A DNA stretch of 64,000 nt from Palsa-1400 sp036501625 (GCA_036501625.1 DASXZY010000079.1:337541-401540); one strand, 5' to 3'; numbered from the stretch's first letter, positions 1 to 9,143 are shown. Numbers and translations are program-made. The notes: a model not told the origin generated them from the sequence alone.

Positions 1-211
1 GAAGAACGTATTGCGAATTGAAAAAACGCAAAAAATCGAAAAATCGATTGCGAAAGCTCCTCTTTTTTTGGCCGGAACCGCTGTTTTTCTGCAAGGATGA
101 ATGAATTTTTGGACGCTAAATTTGCAAGTGACTGTGGCGCAATAAGATATAACATTCACTTTTTTGGTTTTGGTTCTTCCTTGCGGCGGCGGCGGGGTTG
201 ATTAAGGTTAC

Positions 212-1045
212 ATGGTTGTGTCGTGGTGGACTGATCGACATTTTTTCTTGCTGGCCGTAATTGCCTACGGCTTGAGCATGGTCTATTCCTTGTTCCTCTG
301 GCGCAAGGGATTCCGCCGCCACGATCACGTCAATTACGCGCTGCTGCTGGCGGGCATCGCCCTCCAAACCCAGGCCATGTTCATGCGCGGGTTCGATCTC
401 AAGGAATGCCCGGTCCACAATCTCTACGAAGCCATGACGTTCGTCGATTGGACGATTGTGGCCGCTTTTTTAGTGATCGGTATTTGGCCGCGCTGGCGGT
501 TTTTGGGTGCGTTTGCGGCGCCGGTCATTTTCGCGCTCGGCGTGTTCGCGCTGATGCCGGGGCTGGACCCGCCCCACATGGCCCAACCGGTCTTTGCTGG
601 CAACGATTTGGTCAGCCTGCATGCGGCGCTGACGCTGCTTTCCTACGGCGCGTTCGGATTAAGCTCGGTCGCGGCCGTCATGTACTTGACCCAGGAACAC
701 GACCTGAAATTTCACAAGCTGCGCGCGGTCTTCGCGGTCATGCCGCCGATTGACAGGCTGGAAAGAATCACCAGCCGATTGTTGTGGGCGGGATTCGTGC
801 TCTTGACGGTTGGCCTTGCGCTGATCCCGCTGCTGCTCAAAGACCATCCGCAATTGCACGCCGCCACCGATCCCAAAGTGATCTGGTCGGGCCTCGTCTG
901 GTCTCTTTACCTGGCCCTGCTCGTGTTGCACGGCCGCCATGCGCAATCGGGGCGGAAATTCGCCTGGGGGGCGGTGGCGGGCTTCGCGTTTGTCGTCTTG
1001 ACGTTCTGGGGCGTCAACCTGCTCTCCCCTTCCCACCGGTTTTGA
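212..1045 (+). CDS. cytochrome c assembly protein, CcsA/HemX family
   Basis: 277-aa integral membrane protein with about eight hydrophobic segments spread over the whole length. It resembles the HemX/CcsA (cytochrome c biogenesis, ResC-like) family, whose members handle or export haem or stabilise glutamyl-tRNA reductase. A conserved histidine lies in the central LHAALTLLSYGAFG stretch, and the polar ECPVHNLYEA segment fits the periplasmic loop of the family. It ends 1 base before hemA, and hemA overlaps hemC, so the three form one operon. The same hemX-hemA-hemC order is known in Firmicutes. The HemX-like role is inferred from context; a dedicated cytochrome c assembly role is the alternative. 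Confidence 0.8.
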   Translation: MVVSWWTDRHFFLLAVIAYGLSMVYSLFLWRKGFRRHDHVNYALLLAGIALQTQAMFMRGFDLKECPVHNLYEAMTFVDWTIVAAFLVIGIWPRWRFLGAFAAPVIFALGVFALMPGLDPPHMAQPVFAGNDLVSLHAALTLLSYGAFGLSSVAAVMYLTQEHDLKFHKLRAVFAVMPPIDRLERITSRLLWAGFVLLTVGLALIPLLLKDHPQLHAATDPKVIWSGLVWSLYLALLVLHGRHAQSGRKFAWGAVAGFAFVVLTFWGVNLLSPSHRF

Positions 1046-1046
1046 C

Positions 1047-2105
1047 ATGAACCTGGTTGTCATCGGCTTGAGCCATCATTCCTCGCCTGTCACGGTGCGG
1101 GAGCGGTTCGCTTTTTCGGAAACGGCGCTGCCGGGCGCGCTGGAGGCGCTGCGAACGGCGGGACTGGCGCGGGAGGCGGTCATTCTTTCCACGTGCAACC
1201 GCGTCGAAATCTACGCGGCCAGCGACCTGCCGGAAGGCCAGGCCATCGCGGGGCTGCGTCAATTTTTGTTTGACTTCCATCGCTGCCCCGCTCCATCGGG
1301 CGGCGAGATTTACGGGCGCGCGGGACGCCAGGGTCTCGAACACCTGTTCAAAGTCGCCTGCGGCCTCGATTCGATGGTCCTGGGCGAGACGGAAATTCTC
1401 GGCCAATTGAAAAAAGCCTATGACGCCGCCCTGCGCGCCAGGCACACGGGCGCGATGCTGAACAAGGCGTTTCAAAGGGCGTTTTACGTTGCCAAACATA
1501 TCCGCACCGAGACCAACATTCAGCGCGGAAGCGTCTCGGTTGGCTCAGTGGCGGTGGAACTGGCGGAAAGGCTTTTCAGTTCGCTGGGCGAGCATCCGGT
1601 CATGGTCATCGGCGCGGGCGAGACGAGCGAGAAAACGGCGCGCGCGCTCTTGAGCCGGGGCGCGCGGAGCATCCTCGTGTCAAACCGCTCGCATGAGCGC
1701 GCGGTCGAATTGGCGCGGGAACTGGGCGGGCGCGCCATCGGCTTCGACGATTGGGCGGCGGAATTTCCCGCCATCGATATTCTCATCAGCAGCACCTCGG
1801 CGCCGCATTGCATTTTGGACCGCGCCAAACTGGAGCCTTTGATGAAGGCGCGCAAGAACCGGCCCCTGCTTTTGATTGACATCGCGGTGCCGCGCGACAT
1901 CGATTCTTCGGTCAACTTTTTGGACAACGTTTATCTTTACAACATCGACGATTTGCAGGCCATCGCGGGCGATTACCTCCGGCAGCGCCAGGACGAAATC
2001 GTCCGCTGCGAAGCCATTATCAGCGAGAAAGCGGCCGCGCTGATGCCGGTCATGGCGCCGGGGCCGGGAGCCGGGCTGTCGCACATGGGCCAGGCCAGCG
2101 CATGA
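1047..2105 (+). CDS. hemA: glutamyl-tRNA reductase, C-terminally short
   Basis: Reduces glutamyl-tRNA(Glu) with NADPH to glutamate-1-semialdehyde, the first step of C5 tetrapyrrole synthesis. The N-terminal catalytic domain starts with GLSHHSSPVTVRE and carries the nucleophile Cys50 in STCNRVE. The tRNA-recognition part includes GLDSMVLGETEILGQLK. The Rossmann NADPH domain has MVIGAGETSEKTA at about 180-195. The protein has only 352 aa, whereas the family usually has about 410-450: it stops shortly after the spinal helix begins, with a low-complexity tail, so the C-terminal dimerisation domain is essentially missing. The stop overlaps the hemC start (ATGA), so translation is probably coupled. 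Confidence 0.93.
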   Translation: MNLVVIGLSHHSSPVTVRERFAFSETALPGALEALRTAGLAREAVILSTCNRVEIYAASDLPEGQAIAGLRQFLFDFHRCPAPSGGEIYGRAGRQGLEHLFKVACGLDSMVLGETEILGQLKKAYDAALRARHTGAMLNKAFQRAFYVAKHIRTETNIQRGSVSVGSVAVELAERLFSSLGEHPVMVIGAGETSEKTARALLSRGARSILVSNRSHERAVELARELGGRAIGFDDWAAEFPAIDILISSTSAPHCILDRAKLEPLMKARKNRPLLLIDIAVPRDIDSSVNFLDNVYLYNIDDLQAIAGDYLRQRQDEIVRCEAIISEKAAALMPVMAPGPGAGLSHMGQASA

Positions 2106-3079
2106 AACGCAAACCAATTCGCATCGCCACGCGCGGCAGCCCGCTGGCGCTCGCGCAGGCCAATGCGGCGCTGGCGCATTGCCGGGAGAAATTTCCCAAG
2201 CTGGCCTTCGAGTTGAAGATCATCAAATCCAGCGGCGACAAATTTCCGGCCGCCTCTCTGGCCAGCCCCAGCCCGGCGATGCCCGCGGGCATTTTCACGA
2301 AGGAGCTTGAAACGGCTCTGCTCAAGGGCCGGGCGGACATGGCCATCCACAGCCTCAAAGACCTCCCGACCGAATTGCCGGAGGGGTTGAAATTGGGCGC
2401 GGTGGCGGGCAAGCGGGCGGACCCGCGCGACGTTCTTCTTTACAAGGAACCGCTCGCGCCGGGCCTGGCGCTGGCGCAATTGCCCAAAGGCATGACAGTG
2501 GCCACGAGCAGCCCGCGCCGCCGGGCGCAATTGCTGGCGTTGCGGCGCGATTTCAAAGTCGTGGAGATTCGCGGCAACGTGGCCACGCGCCTGCGCAAGC
2601 TGGCGGAACAGCCGGAGATGGACGCCACAATTCTGGCCGCGGCCGGGCTGGCCCGGTTGGATCTTGTATTGACACCCGAAGGCCGTTTGTCCGGCGAAGG
2701 CGTGCCAGGCGGATTGCTGGGCATTACGCTGGGCGTGGAGGAAATGCTGTCTTGCGTGGGCCAGGCAGCCATCGGGGTGGAGATTCGCGCGGACGACAAA
2801 CAGGCGGCCGCCCTTTGCCGCGAATTGAACGATGAATCGACTTTCCAATGCGTGGCGGCCGAACGCGCCCTGTTGCGCGCCCTGGGCGGCGGCTGCCAGA
2901 TGCCCCTCGGCGCGCTCGCCACGCTCGCGGGCACGGAGTTGTATTTGCGGGCAATTTCATTTGAGGGCGATAAAATCCGCCGCGCGGAAGGGCGAGGCGC
3001 CGTTAATGATGCCGAGGGATTGGGCCGGCGCGTGGCGGCGGCGTTATTAAAACAGGAGCCGCAGAAGAAAAATTCTTAG
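2102..3079 (+). CDS. hemC: porphobilinogen deaminase (hydroxymethylbilane synthase)
   Basis: Polymerises four porphobilinogen molecules into hydroxymethylbilane. 325 aa is a normal length. The N-terminal IATRGSPLALAQA motif, the AIHSLKDLPTE loop with the catalytic aspartate, the TSSPRRRAQL arginine cluster and the LGGGCQMPLGALA loop holding the dipyrromethane-cofactor cysteine (about residue 265) are all present. It overlaps the end of hemA by 4 bases and is the last gene of the ccsA-hemA-hemC run. The next gene is convergent on the other strand, 11 bases away. Confidence 0.97.
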   Translation: MKRKPIRIATRGSPLALAQANAALAHCREKFPKLAFELKIIKSSGDKFPAASLASPSPAMPAGIFTKELETALLKGRADMAIHSLKDLPTELPEGLKLGAVAGKRADPRDVLLYKEPLAPGLALAQLPKGMTVATSSPRRRAQLLALRRDFKVVEIRGNVATRLRKLAEQPEMDATILAAAGLARLDLVLTPEGRLSGEGVPGGLLGITLGVEEMLSCVGQAAIGVEIRADDKQAAALCRELNDESTFQCVAAERALLRALGGGCQMPLGALATLAGTELYLRAISFEGDKIRRAEGRGAVNDAEGLGRRVAAALLKQEPQKKNS

Positions 3080-3090
3080 CCGCAAAAATC

Positions 3091-3717
3091 CTACCGCGTT
3101 GGCCCATTGATGACCTCGGCTTTGGCGGAGGCGGCGATGAGGCTTCCGACCCCGGTGATTTGCAGGTGAAGCGCGTTGACAGTCAATGTTCCAAAATGCG
3201 CGCTGCTGGAACCTGTTTGCTCGTTGATCACCAAAAAGCCGTCTGGAAATGTGATCGTTTGATTCGGCTGGCCGGTGATGGCGACCAAATGGCCATCCAC
3301 CGTCAATCCAGCGAACGTGCATTTGCCGCTGGTGGGCACGGAAAGAAAACCGGCGGACGCTTTGGCTTGGGCTTCAATCCATAGCGCGGTGATGCGATGG
3401 CTGCCGATCGTCGCGTCCAACAAAGTGAGCGAGGACTGCGACTTGTTTTGCCCGGAGACGCCCAAGGTAACCGCATAAAGCTCGTGCGCGGCAATGCCGG
3501 CGGCGGGATAAGCAGCGGGCGCCGAATTTTGGCGCTCCCCTCCCATTTCGGGCGCGGGGCCGGTATCCGCGAAGGTGGCAGGTTCGCCGCCCCACGGCCT
3601 CACCCGCAACGCGGCCGCTTCGCCCGCGTAGGTTGGTGAAAGGTTGAATTCCTGGCCGCTTGCCAAGACCGGCAGCAGCAGCCACATCAGCATCCCGCTC
3701 CATCTCCACACTTTCAT
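3091..3717 (-). CDS. secreted beta-rich protein of unknown function
   Basis: The start at 3717 is chosen because a perfect GGAGGT lies six bases upstream and the protein then begins with a classical signal peptide (MKVWRWSG, a hydrophobic core, then VLASGQ). The mature part of about 185 aa is rich in alternating polar/hydrophobic beta segments. Features such as LTLLDATIGSHRITA and the terminal THFG-like/ALHLQITGVGSLIAASAKAEV stretch recall choice-of-anchor P type exported domains, but this resemblance is weak. It follows lepB by 59 bases on the same strand. No catalytic motif is visible; role unknown. Confidence 0.7.
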   Translation of the reverse strand: MKVWRWSGMLMWLLLPVLASGQEFNLSPTYAGEAAALRVRPWGGEPATFADTGPAPEMGGERQNSAPAAYPAAGIAAHELYAVTLGVSGQNKSQSSLTLLDATIGSHRITALWIEAQAKASAGFLSVPTSGKCTFAGLTVDGHLVAITGQPNQTITFPDGFLVINEQTGSSSAHFGTLTVNALHLQITGVGSLIAASAKAEVINGPTR

Positions 3718-3776
3718 TGAGCACCTCCGCCCAAACCTAGTCCCCGCGCGAAACGAGGCAAGGCCGGGAAAAGCCC

Positions 3777-4478
3777 TCAATTCAGGCCGGTGAAAAACCT
3801 ATGCCAGCGCGGCTCAAAATAGTGTTGATGATCCAGCGACATGACCACCATGATCGCCCGCCCCACAATGCGCTTGCGCTCGACCGCGCCCCAATATCGG
3901 GAGTCGTTGCTGTTATCGCGGTTGTCGCCCATCATAAAATACTCCCCGGCTGGCACCGCGGTCGGGCCGAACGTCCGCATGGCCGGCCGTTGCGGCAAAA
4001 CCGTGACCGGATGCGCCGGCATTCCGCCCGCTTTTTCCTCGGCATAAACGCGCAATCCGTCGTTGTCGGCCGGGACATCGTGGCCGGTAAGCGGCGGCAG
4101 CGGGTCATATTCCAGCGGTTTGCCGTTGATGAGAAGCTGGTCGTTGGACATTTGCACCGTGTCCCCCGGCAGGCCAACCACGCGCTTGACCAGCCTGACG
4201 CCATCGGCGGGCGAGTAGAACACCACAATGTCGCCGCGCTTGGGATTGCCCCACTGCGCCAGATGCCAAGTCGTGAAGGGCACTTTCAGATCGTAGGCCA
4301 GTTTGTTGACAAAGACGCGGTCGCCTTGGACGATGGTTGGGTTCATCGAGCCGGTGGGGACGTCGTTCCAATCGGCGATGGCCGAGCGGACGGCTGTCAA
4401 AATGATAATCAGCAGGGCGAACGATTTGAATTCGCGCCACGTTTTTTTCCACCGTTCCCCGCGTTTGGATTGGTTCAT
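3777..4478 (-). CDS. lepB: signal peptidase I
   Basis: Inner-membrane serine protease that removes signal peptides from exported proteins. 233 aa with one N-terminal membrane segment (about 20-35), then box B PTGSMNPT with nucleophile Ser44, box D RLVKRVVGLPGD with general-base Lys98, and box E MGDNRDNSNDSRYWG. The insertion between boxes D and E (about 110-165, with KAGGMPAHPV) is longer than in minimal enzymes. It lies downstream of the Sel1-repeat gene on the same strand, 50 bases apart. The abundance of exported proteins in this window fits a need for it, but that is only context. Confidence 0.96.
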   Translation of the reverse strand: MNQSKRGERWKKTWREFKSFALLIIILTAVRSAIADWNDVPTGSMNPTIVQGDRVFVNKLAYDLKVPFTTWHLAQWGNPKRGDIVVFYSPADGVRLVKRVVGLPGDTVQMSNDQLLINGKPLEYDPLPPLTGHDVPADNDGLRVYAEEKAGGMPAHPVTVLPQRPAMRTFGPTAVPAGEYFMMGDNRDNSNDSRYWGAVERKRIVGRAIMVVMSLDHQHYFEPRWHRFFTGLN

Positions 4479-4528
4479 AATGCGATTTGACAGCGCGCCC
4501 GCGAATTCGTTGAAAAAAAACGGCGCGG

Positions 4529-5491
4529 TTATTCGGTTTGAAATTTTACAGCCAGTTCCGGCTCAAGCTCCACTTTTTCCGGCGCGGCGTGCGGCTGCCC
4601 CGGCGCAAGGAGGATCAGGCGGTTCCTGGCTTCCTGAAGTTCTTCGGGCGCCATTTCAGACTCGAGCGCCTCGCAGGCTTCGCGGGCCTTGGGAATGGCG
4701 CGATGCGCCGCCAAGGATAGCCAGGCGTAGGCTTCCGCCAAATCGGCGGCTGTTCCGCGGCCGTTTTGATAACAAAGTCCCAGTTCAAATTCCGCCTGGG
4801 GCAGCCCCTTGCGCGCGGCCGATTGGAAACACTGAAAAGCCTCCGTTTCATTGACCGGCGCGCCGGCCCCCTTCACCAGGCATTTGCCAACGTGAAATTC
4901 CGCTTCCGCCAGCCCTTCGGCGGCCGCTTTGCGAAACCACAACAGCGCCTCGGCTTCATTTTTATCCACGCCGGAGCCGGCTTGCAGGCAGGCCGCCAGG
5001 CTCATCTGGCCGGCCGCGTCGCCGCTATCGGCGGCCCGCCGGAACCAAAACGCGGCCTCCTTGGGGCTGGGATACGCGCCCAGGCCCTTTTGCAGGCAAA
5101 GCCCCAGGCTGACTTGCGCGCCGGGATTGTTTTGCTCAGCCGCCTCGCGAAAGTATTCCACGCCCGCTTCGTAATCCTGCGAAACTCCCTGGCCGTTGGC
5201 GCAGCAAATCCCCATGCTGAATTGGCCCCGAGCGTCGCCTAATTTAGCGGCCTCGCCAAACCAATGGGCGGCTTCCGTGTAATTCTGTTCCACGCCATCG
5301 CCTTCAGAATAGCAAGTGGCCAATTCGATTTGCGCTTCAACATTGTTGCGGCGCGCGGCCATCAACATTTGCGCGTGGCGGCCCTTGAGAATGATCCTGG
5401 GCTTGGGCGGCGTCTTGGACTTGCCCATCCATTTTTTCGCGCCGAAGATCACGCTCCAAACGCCCATAAAAATCATCTTAAGGAATTTCAT
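4529..5491 (-). CDS. Sel1-repeat (TPR-like) protein
   Basis: 320-aa protein with a short hydrophobic N-terminus (KFLKMIFMGVWSVIFG, possibly a membrane anchor) and about six 36-residue Sel1-like repeats between residues 45 and 280, each with an A-x-W/F-F-x-x-A-A/A-x-x-G core such as AAHWFGEAAKLGDARGQ and AFWFRRAADSGDAAGQ. Such solenoids bind other proteins; no enzyme domain is present. The C-terminal 35 residues are acidic and Pro/Glu-rich. The gene lies 2 bases after the DUF4404 gene and upstream of lepB on the same strand. The partner is unknown. Confidence 0.88.
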   Translation of the reverse strand: MKFLKMIFMGVWSVIFGAKKWMGKSKTPPKPRIILKGRHAQMLMAARRNNVEAQIELATCYSEGDGVEQNYTEAAHWFGEAAKLGDARGQFSMGICCANGQGVSQDYEAGVEYFREAAEQNNPGAQVSLGLCLQKGLGAYPSPKEAAFWFRRAADSGDAAGQMSLAACLQAGSGVDKNEAEALLWFRKAAAEGLAEAEFHVGKCLVKGAGAPVNETEAFQCFQSAARKGLPQAEFELGLCYQNGRGTAADLAEAYAWLSLAAHRAIPKAREACEALESEMAPEELQEARNRLILLAPGQPHAAPEKVELEPELAVKFQTE

Positions 5492-5493
5492 GG

Positions 5494-5826
5494 TTAAATC
5501 CCCATATTGGCCAGCAGGCTGGCAAAACGGTTCACCACCGCCGCCAAGGCGGGATGGCTGGTTTCAAATTCCGACACCGACGACTGCAGGCCGCCGATAG
5601 AGTGCTGAAGCACTTCTGGATTTTTGGTCTGGCGGGTGGCTTCGCGCGCGGAAACTTCGGCGAGAGAGGCGATGCTTTCCGCCTGTTCCTGGTAAGTCCG
5701 GGAAAGCCCGGAAATCTCGCTCTTAAGCTGCCCCAGCAATTTGAGCAGCTCCGCCCGGTTGTCCTCATTGAGCGTTGCAGCATTTCCGATGCGCCCCTCG
5801 ATTTTAGCGATCGTCTCTTGCAGCAT
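5494..5826 (-). CDS. DUF4404-like small coiled-coil protein
   Basis: 110-aa, mostly helical protein with heptad-like leucines (LLKLLGQLKSEISGLS) followed by a conserved-looking SEFETSHPALAAVVNRFASLLANMGI tail; its length and the HP-x-L-A-x-x-V-N tail agree with the DUF4404 family. No signal peptide. It is separated by 2 bases from the Sel1-repeat gene, so the two are probably made together. Function unknown. Confidence 0.75.
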   Translation of the reverse strand: MLQETIAKIEGRIGNAATLNEDNRAELLKLLGQLKSEISGLSRTYQEQAESIASLAEVSAREATRQTKNPEVLQHSIGGLQSSVSEFETSHPALAAVVNRFASLLANMGI

Positions 5827-5960
5827 ATTCGTTGCTTAAAGATAGCAGAAAGATGGCTAAGACGCAAATTCCGCGGGGCGGAATCGAGTATTTTGACAGG
5901 GCAAACCTTGGGTGGTAGCTTCTTCCTCTTCCGGCAAACGGAATGGGAAAGGATCGTCGC

Positions 5961-6749
5961 ATGAATTTGGAACTCGCAGACAAATTGGCCCTGGTTTCCG
6001 GCTCGACCAAGGGGATCGGCCTGGCCATCGCCACCGGCCTGGCCCGCGAAGGCGCCCGGGTCATCATCAACGGGCGGACGGAGAAATCAGTTTCCGAGGC
6101 CCTGGCGGAGATTCGCCAAAAAAATCCCGGCGCGAAGCTGGAAGGATTCGCGGGCGACTTGTCCAGCGCGCCTGTTGTTGACAAACTGGCGCGACAGTTC
6201 CCGGAGGTCGAGATGCTTGTCAACAATCTGGGCATATTCGAGCCTAAACCGTTTGAGCAAATTTCGGATGAGCAGTGGCGGCGGTTTTTTGAGGTGAACG
6301 TTTTGAGCGGGGTTCGCCTGAGCCGGGTTTATCTTCCCAAAATGAAACAGAAAAACTGGGGGCGGATCATTTTCATCAGCAGCGAAAGCGGGATTCAAAC
6401 TCCCAAAGAGATGATTCATTACGGCATGACAAAAACCGCCCAATTGGCCCTTTCCCGCGGCCTCGCGGAGACTTGCGCGGGCACGGCAGTGACGGTCAAC
6501 GCGATTCTGCCCGGCCCGACCCGCTCCGACGGCGTCGATGAGTTTGTCAAACAAATGAGCGGCGGCAAGCCGTTCGCGGAATTTGAAAAGGAATTCTTCA
6601 CCAGCGTCCGCCCCACTTCCCTGCTCAAGCGTTTTGCTTCCACCGAAGAAGTGGCGAACTTGGTTGTCTATGTGTGCAGCCCGCTCTCATCGGCCACCAA
6701 CGGCGCGGCTTTGCGAGTGGACGGCGGGACCGTTTATTCGTGTTTCTAA
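5961..6749 (+). CDS. SDR-family oxidoreductase (3-oxoacyl-ACP reductase-like)
   Basis: 262-aa classical short-chain dehydrogenase. Cofactor motif GSTKGIGLA at about 13-21, the Asn-Asn-x-Gly motif (VNNLGIFEP), and the catalytic Ser...Tyr-x-x-x-Lys set in SSESGIQTP / HYGMTK. The start at 5961 is preferred over the ATG at 5943 because GGAAAGGA lies eight bases upstream and the Rossmann strand begins about ten residues in. The substrate is not predictable. It is a single gene: the upstream gene is divergent and the following region of nearly 300 bases has no firm gene. Confidence 0.9.
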   Translation: MNLELADKLALVSGSTKGIGLAIATGLAREGARVIINGRTEKSVSEALAEIRQKNPGAKLEGFAGDLSSAPVVDKLARQFPEVEMLVNNLGIFEPKPFEQISDEQWRRFFEVNVLSGVRLSRVYLPKMKQKNWGRIIFISSESGIQTPKEMIHYGMTKTAQLALSRGLAETCAGTAVTVNAILPGPTRSDGVDEFVKQMSGGKPFAEFEKEFFTSVRPTSLLKRFASTEEVANLVVYVCSPLSSATNGAALRVDGGTVYSCF

Positions 6750-7045
6750 CGGAGTCGATTTAGGAACCTATCGCGTGAATCCCAGAGCCGGTTTCGCGGA
6801 TTTCATGCCCTTTCGAACAGCATGGCCAACCATTTCGCCGATGTGCCGCCGGCGCGCCGCCAGCGGCAAATGGTTCACGCGGGCCATCTCTTCGCCAACG
6901 GCGCGGACATGAAAATCGTAAATTGCCTCTCGCAACTTTCGCGCCGGCGTCCGGGCATCAACCCGGCCATGGCGGCCGGATTAACGATTTGCGCTTCCGC
7001 CGCTTATCCAGTTGTTTTCGGCGGGGATTGGGCCATCTTGGACGA
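6750..7045. other. intergenic stretch with one doubtful small ORF
   Basis: About 296 bases between the SDR gene and the TonB-like gene. A 75-codon + strand frame starts at 6822 (MANHFADVPP) and ends TGA at 7047-7049, overlapping the GTG chosen for the next gene. It has no ribosome site and no recognisable domain, and may be chance coding or a decayed fragment. No hairpin terminator with a T-run was seen. Confidence 0.4.
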
Positions 7046-8056
7046 GTGACGGTGCCGGAATCCAACGAAACAAGCTCCACTGAGAAACTCATTCTCAGGG
7101 CGCTCGTCATTTCGCTGATTCTGCATTTTACGGCCTATTCGCTTTGGCGCGTCGGGCAGGCCCAGGGATGGTGGCAGAATGTCTCCATGCCGCGCTGGAT
7201 GCAGGCCGTCTCCAAGCTGGTCATGCCCCTGCCTGTCAAAAAGCCGGCCGCGGAAATCCTATCGCAGACGCTGCTGACTTTTGTGGAAGTCGATCCTTCT
7301 CTGGCGACAACCGAGCCGCCCAAGAAACCGATGTTCGAAGGCGCCAAAAACACGGTGGCCGCCAATCGCGAAGTGAAGACGCCCTCGCTGATGCCGAACA
7401 TCACCGGAAAGCAGGATAACTATCTCAAAACGATGGAGGACGCCAAACACACTCCGGCCGCCGTGAAACCCGCGCCGCCGCCAAAGCCGGCTCAACCCGC
7501 AACCGTTGCGCGCACGGATGCTCCCAAACAATCTTACGTTCCCGGCGACATGGCCCTGGCGCGCCCCAGCGAGAAGCCCCTGACGGGCAAGGCTGAAGCC
7601 GAACCGGCCCAACCCGCCCAACCGCAAACTGTTCCTGACCGCCCGCGCACGCTGGCGGAAGCGCGGGCCAGAAATGGGATTCCCGGCCAGCAATCGCGCC
7701 TGGCCGGAGGCGTGCCCAACGTGTCGGCGGACACTTCGCTCGATGTCAAAGGCACGCCGCTGGGCGATTATATCGACAAAATGGTGCAGGCCGTGCGCGC
7801 CCATTGGTTTCAAATTCTGCAAAACCAATCGACGGACATGACCGGAAAAGTCGTGCTGCGCTTCCGGCTCCATTCCGACGGGCAAATCTCGGACATGACG
7901 CCGTTGAAAAACGAGGTGGGCGATTTGATGGAAATATATTGCGAACGAAGCATCAAAGAGCCCGCTTCCTACGGAAAATGGCCGGCCGAGATGCTCCACG
8001 AAATCGGCGCCGCCTATTACGACATTACATTTACTTTCTATTACGACTTTTATTGA
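7046..8056 (+). CDS. TonB/TolA-type energy-transducing protein
   Basis: 336-aa protein with one N-terminal membrane segment (ILRALVISLILHFTAYSLW), a long Pro/Ala/Lys linker (about 60-215) that can cross the periplasm, and a C-terminal TonB/TolA-like domain (about 235-336: LGDYIDKMVQAVRAHW, then VVLRFRLHSDGQI). It forms the periplasm-spanning arm driven by the ExbB/ExbD-like pair encoded 24 and 660 bases downstream. The open frame reaches back to 6923, but the extra residues are Arg/Gly-rich and not protein-like; GTG at 7046 or 7052 gives a proper N-terminus, so the exact start is uncertain. Confidence 0.82.
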   Translation: MTVPESNETSSTEKLILRALVISLILHFTAYSLWRVGQAQGWWQNVSMPRWMQAVSKLVMPLPVKKPAAEILSQTLLTFVEVDPSLATTEPPKKPMFEGAKNTVAANREVKTPSLMPNITGKQDNYLKTMEDAKHTPAAVKPAPPPKPAQPATVARTDAPKQSYVPGDMALARPSEKPLTGKAEAEPAQPAQPQTVPDRPRTLAEARARNGIPGQQSRLAGGVPNVSADTSLDVKGTPLGDYIDKMVQAVRAHWFQILQNQSTDMTGKVVLRFRLHSDGQISDMTPLKNEVGDLMEIYCERSIKEPASYGKWPAEMLHEIGAAYYDITFTFYYDFY

Positions 8057-8080
8057 TTAAGCTGGCCGAGCTTAACGAAC

Positions 8081-8710
8081 ATGGAAACTATCATCATGGG
8101 CGTGTTGATGGCGGCGTCCGTCATCGGCATGACTTTCATCATCGAACGCGGACTGGCCTTGCGCGAAGGCAAAGTCATGCCGCGCGAAGTCAAATCGGCG
8201 CTGGCTTCGTTCCGCGCGACCGAAGAATTGCCCATGTTGAGCCGCCTCTGCCAGCAGCATCCCTCGCCCCTGAGCCGCCTGGCGCTCTACGCGGAAAAAA
8301 GCCGGAATTTCACCCGCGCGGAAAACGCGAGCGGATTGGAAACAACCGCCCGCCACGAAATCTCCCGGCTCGAACGCGGGCTGGTTATCCTGGAAATCAC
8401 CGTCGGCATCGCGCCGCTGCTGGGATTGGTAGGCACCATTTACGGGTTGATTGCGCTTTTCGCGGAGCTTGGCGCCAGCGGCATGGGTGACAACGCGCGC
8501 CTGGCCAACGGCATCGCCTTCGCGCTTAGGGCGACCTTGCTGGGGTTGATTACTGCCATTCCTTCGCTGGTGGCCTGGAGTTATTACAACAAAAAAATCG
8601 AAACGATGGGCGCGGAGATGGCGGCTTTGTGCGAAGGCTTTTTGCGCCAGCTTTACCACCAGCATGACGCCGGGGAGATGGCGGAACGGCCCGCCGCCGC
8701 CCGGTCTTGA
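8081..8710 (+). CDS. MotA/TolQ/ExbB proton channel family protein
   Basis: 209-aa inner-membrane protein with three hydrophobic segments (about 3-20, 105-130, 148-172). The region LEITVGIAPLLGLVGTIYGLI and the later LANGIAFALRATLLGLITAIPS are typical of the ExbB/TolQ proton-channel domain. It uses the proton motive force to drive the TonB/TolA-like partner encoded upstream. It cannot be assigned to Ton or Tol on sequence alone; Pal and TolB are not encoded nearby. The ExbD-like gene follows after 6 bases. Confidence 0.92.
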   Translation: METIIMGVLMAASVIGMTFIIERGLALREGKVMPREVKSALASFRATEELPMLSRLCQQHPSPLSRLALYAEKSRNFTRAENASGLETTARHEISRLERGLVILEITVGIAPLLGLVGTIYGLIALFAELGASGMGDNARLANGIAFALRATLLGLITAIPSLVAWSYYNKKIETMGAEMAALCEGFLRQLYHQHDAGEMAERPAAARS

Positions 8711-8716
8711 GGCGCC

Positions 8717-9136
8717 ATGCAGTTCACCAACCGCAAACGGCGCGGGCCTCCGTCAGTCATCATCGTTTCGCTGATTGATGTGCTGATCGTGGTCCTGATT
8801 TTTTTGATGGTCACGACGACCTTCAAGCAAACCGCCGCGCTTAAAGTGGTTCTGCCCAAATCCAACCAGCCGAAAAGCGGCGCCACCACCGAAACGCGCG
8901 AAGTCATTGTCACCATTCCCAAGAGCGGACCGCTTTATTTCGCGGGCGTTCCGGTGACGTTCGAGAAACTCGAGCAGCGCCTGAGGGAAAACGCCGCCGC
9001 CACCAATAATTTGACTCTCGCCATCCGAGCCGACACCGATGCCCCGTGGGGCGAGGTCGTCAAAGTCCGCGACGCGGCCAGCGCGGCCAACATCAAAGTC
9101 GTCAGCGCCTCCGTCGATTCCGCTGCGGCGAAGTGA
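8717..9136 (+). CDS. biopolymer transport protein, ExbD/TolR family
   Basis: 139 aa with one N-terminal membrane helix (SVIIVSLIDVLIVVLIFLMV) carrying the conserved membrane aspartate in the SLIDVLIV motif used in proton translocation, and a periplasmic domain with the family's IRADTDAPWGEVVKVRDAA pattern. It is the last gene of the tonB-like/exbB/exbD-like operon. The following gene is convergent, leaving a 7-base gap. Confidence 0.93.
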   Translation: MQFTNRKRRGPPSVIIVSLIDVLIVVLIFLMVTTTFKQTAALKVVLPKSNQPKSGATTETREVIVTIPKSGPLYFAGVPVTFEKLEQRLRENAAATNNLTLAIRADTDAPWGEVVKVRDAASAANIKVVSASVDSAAAK

Positions 9137-9143
9137 CGCCGCC

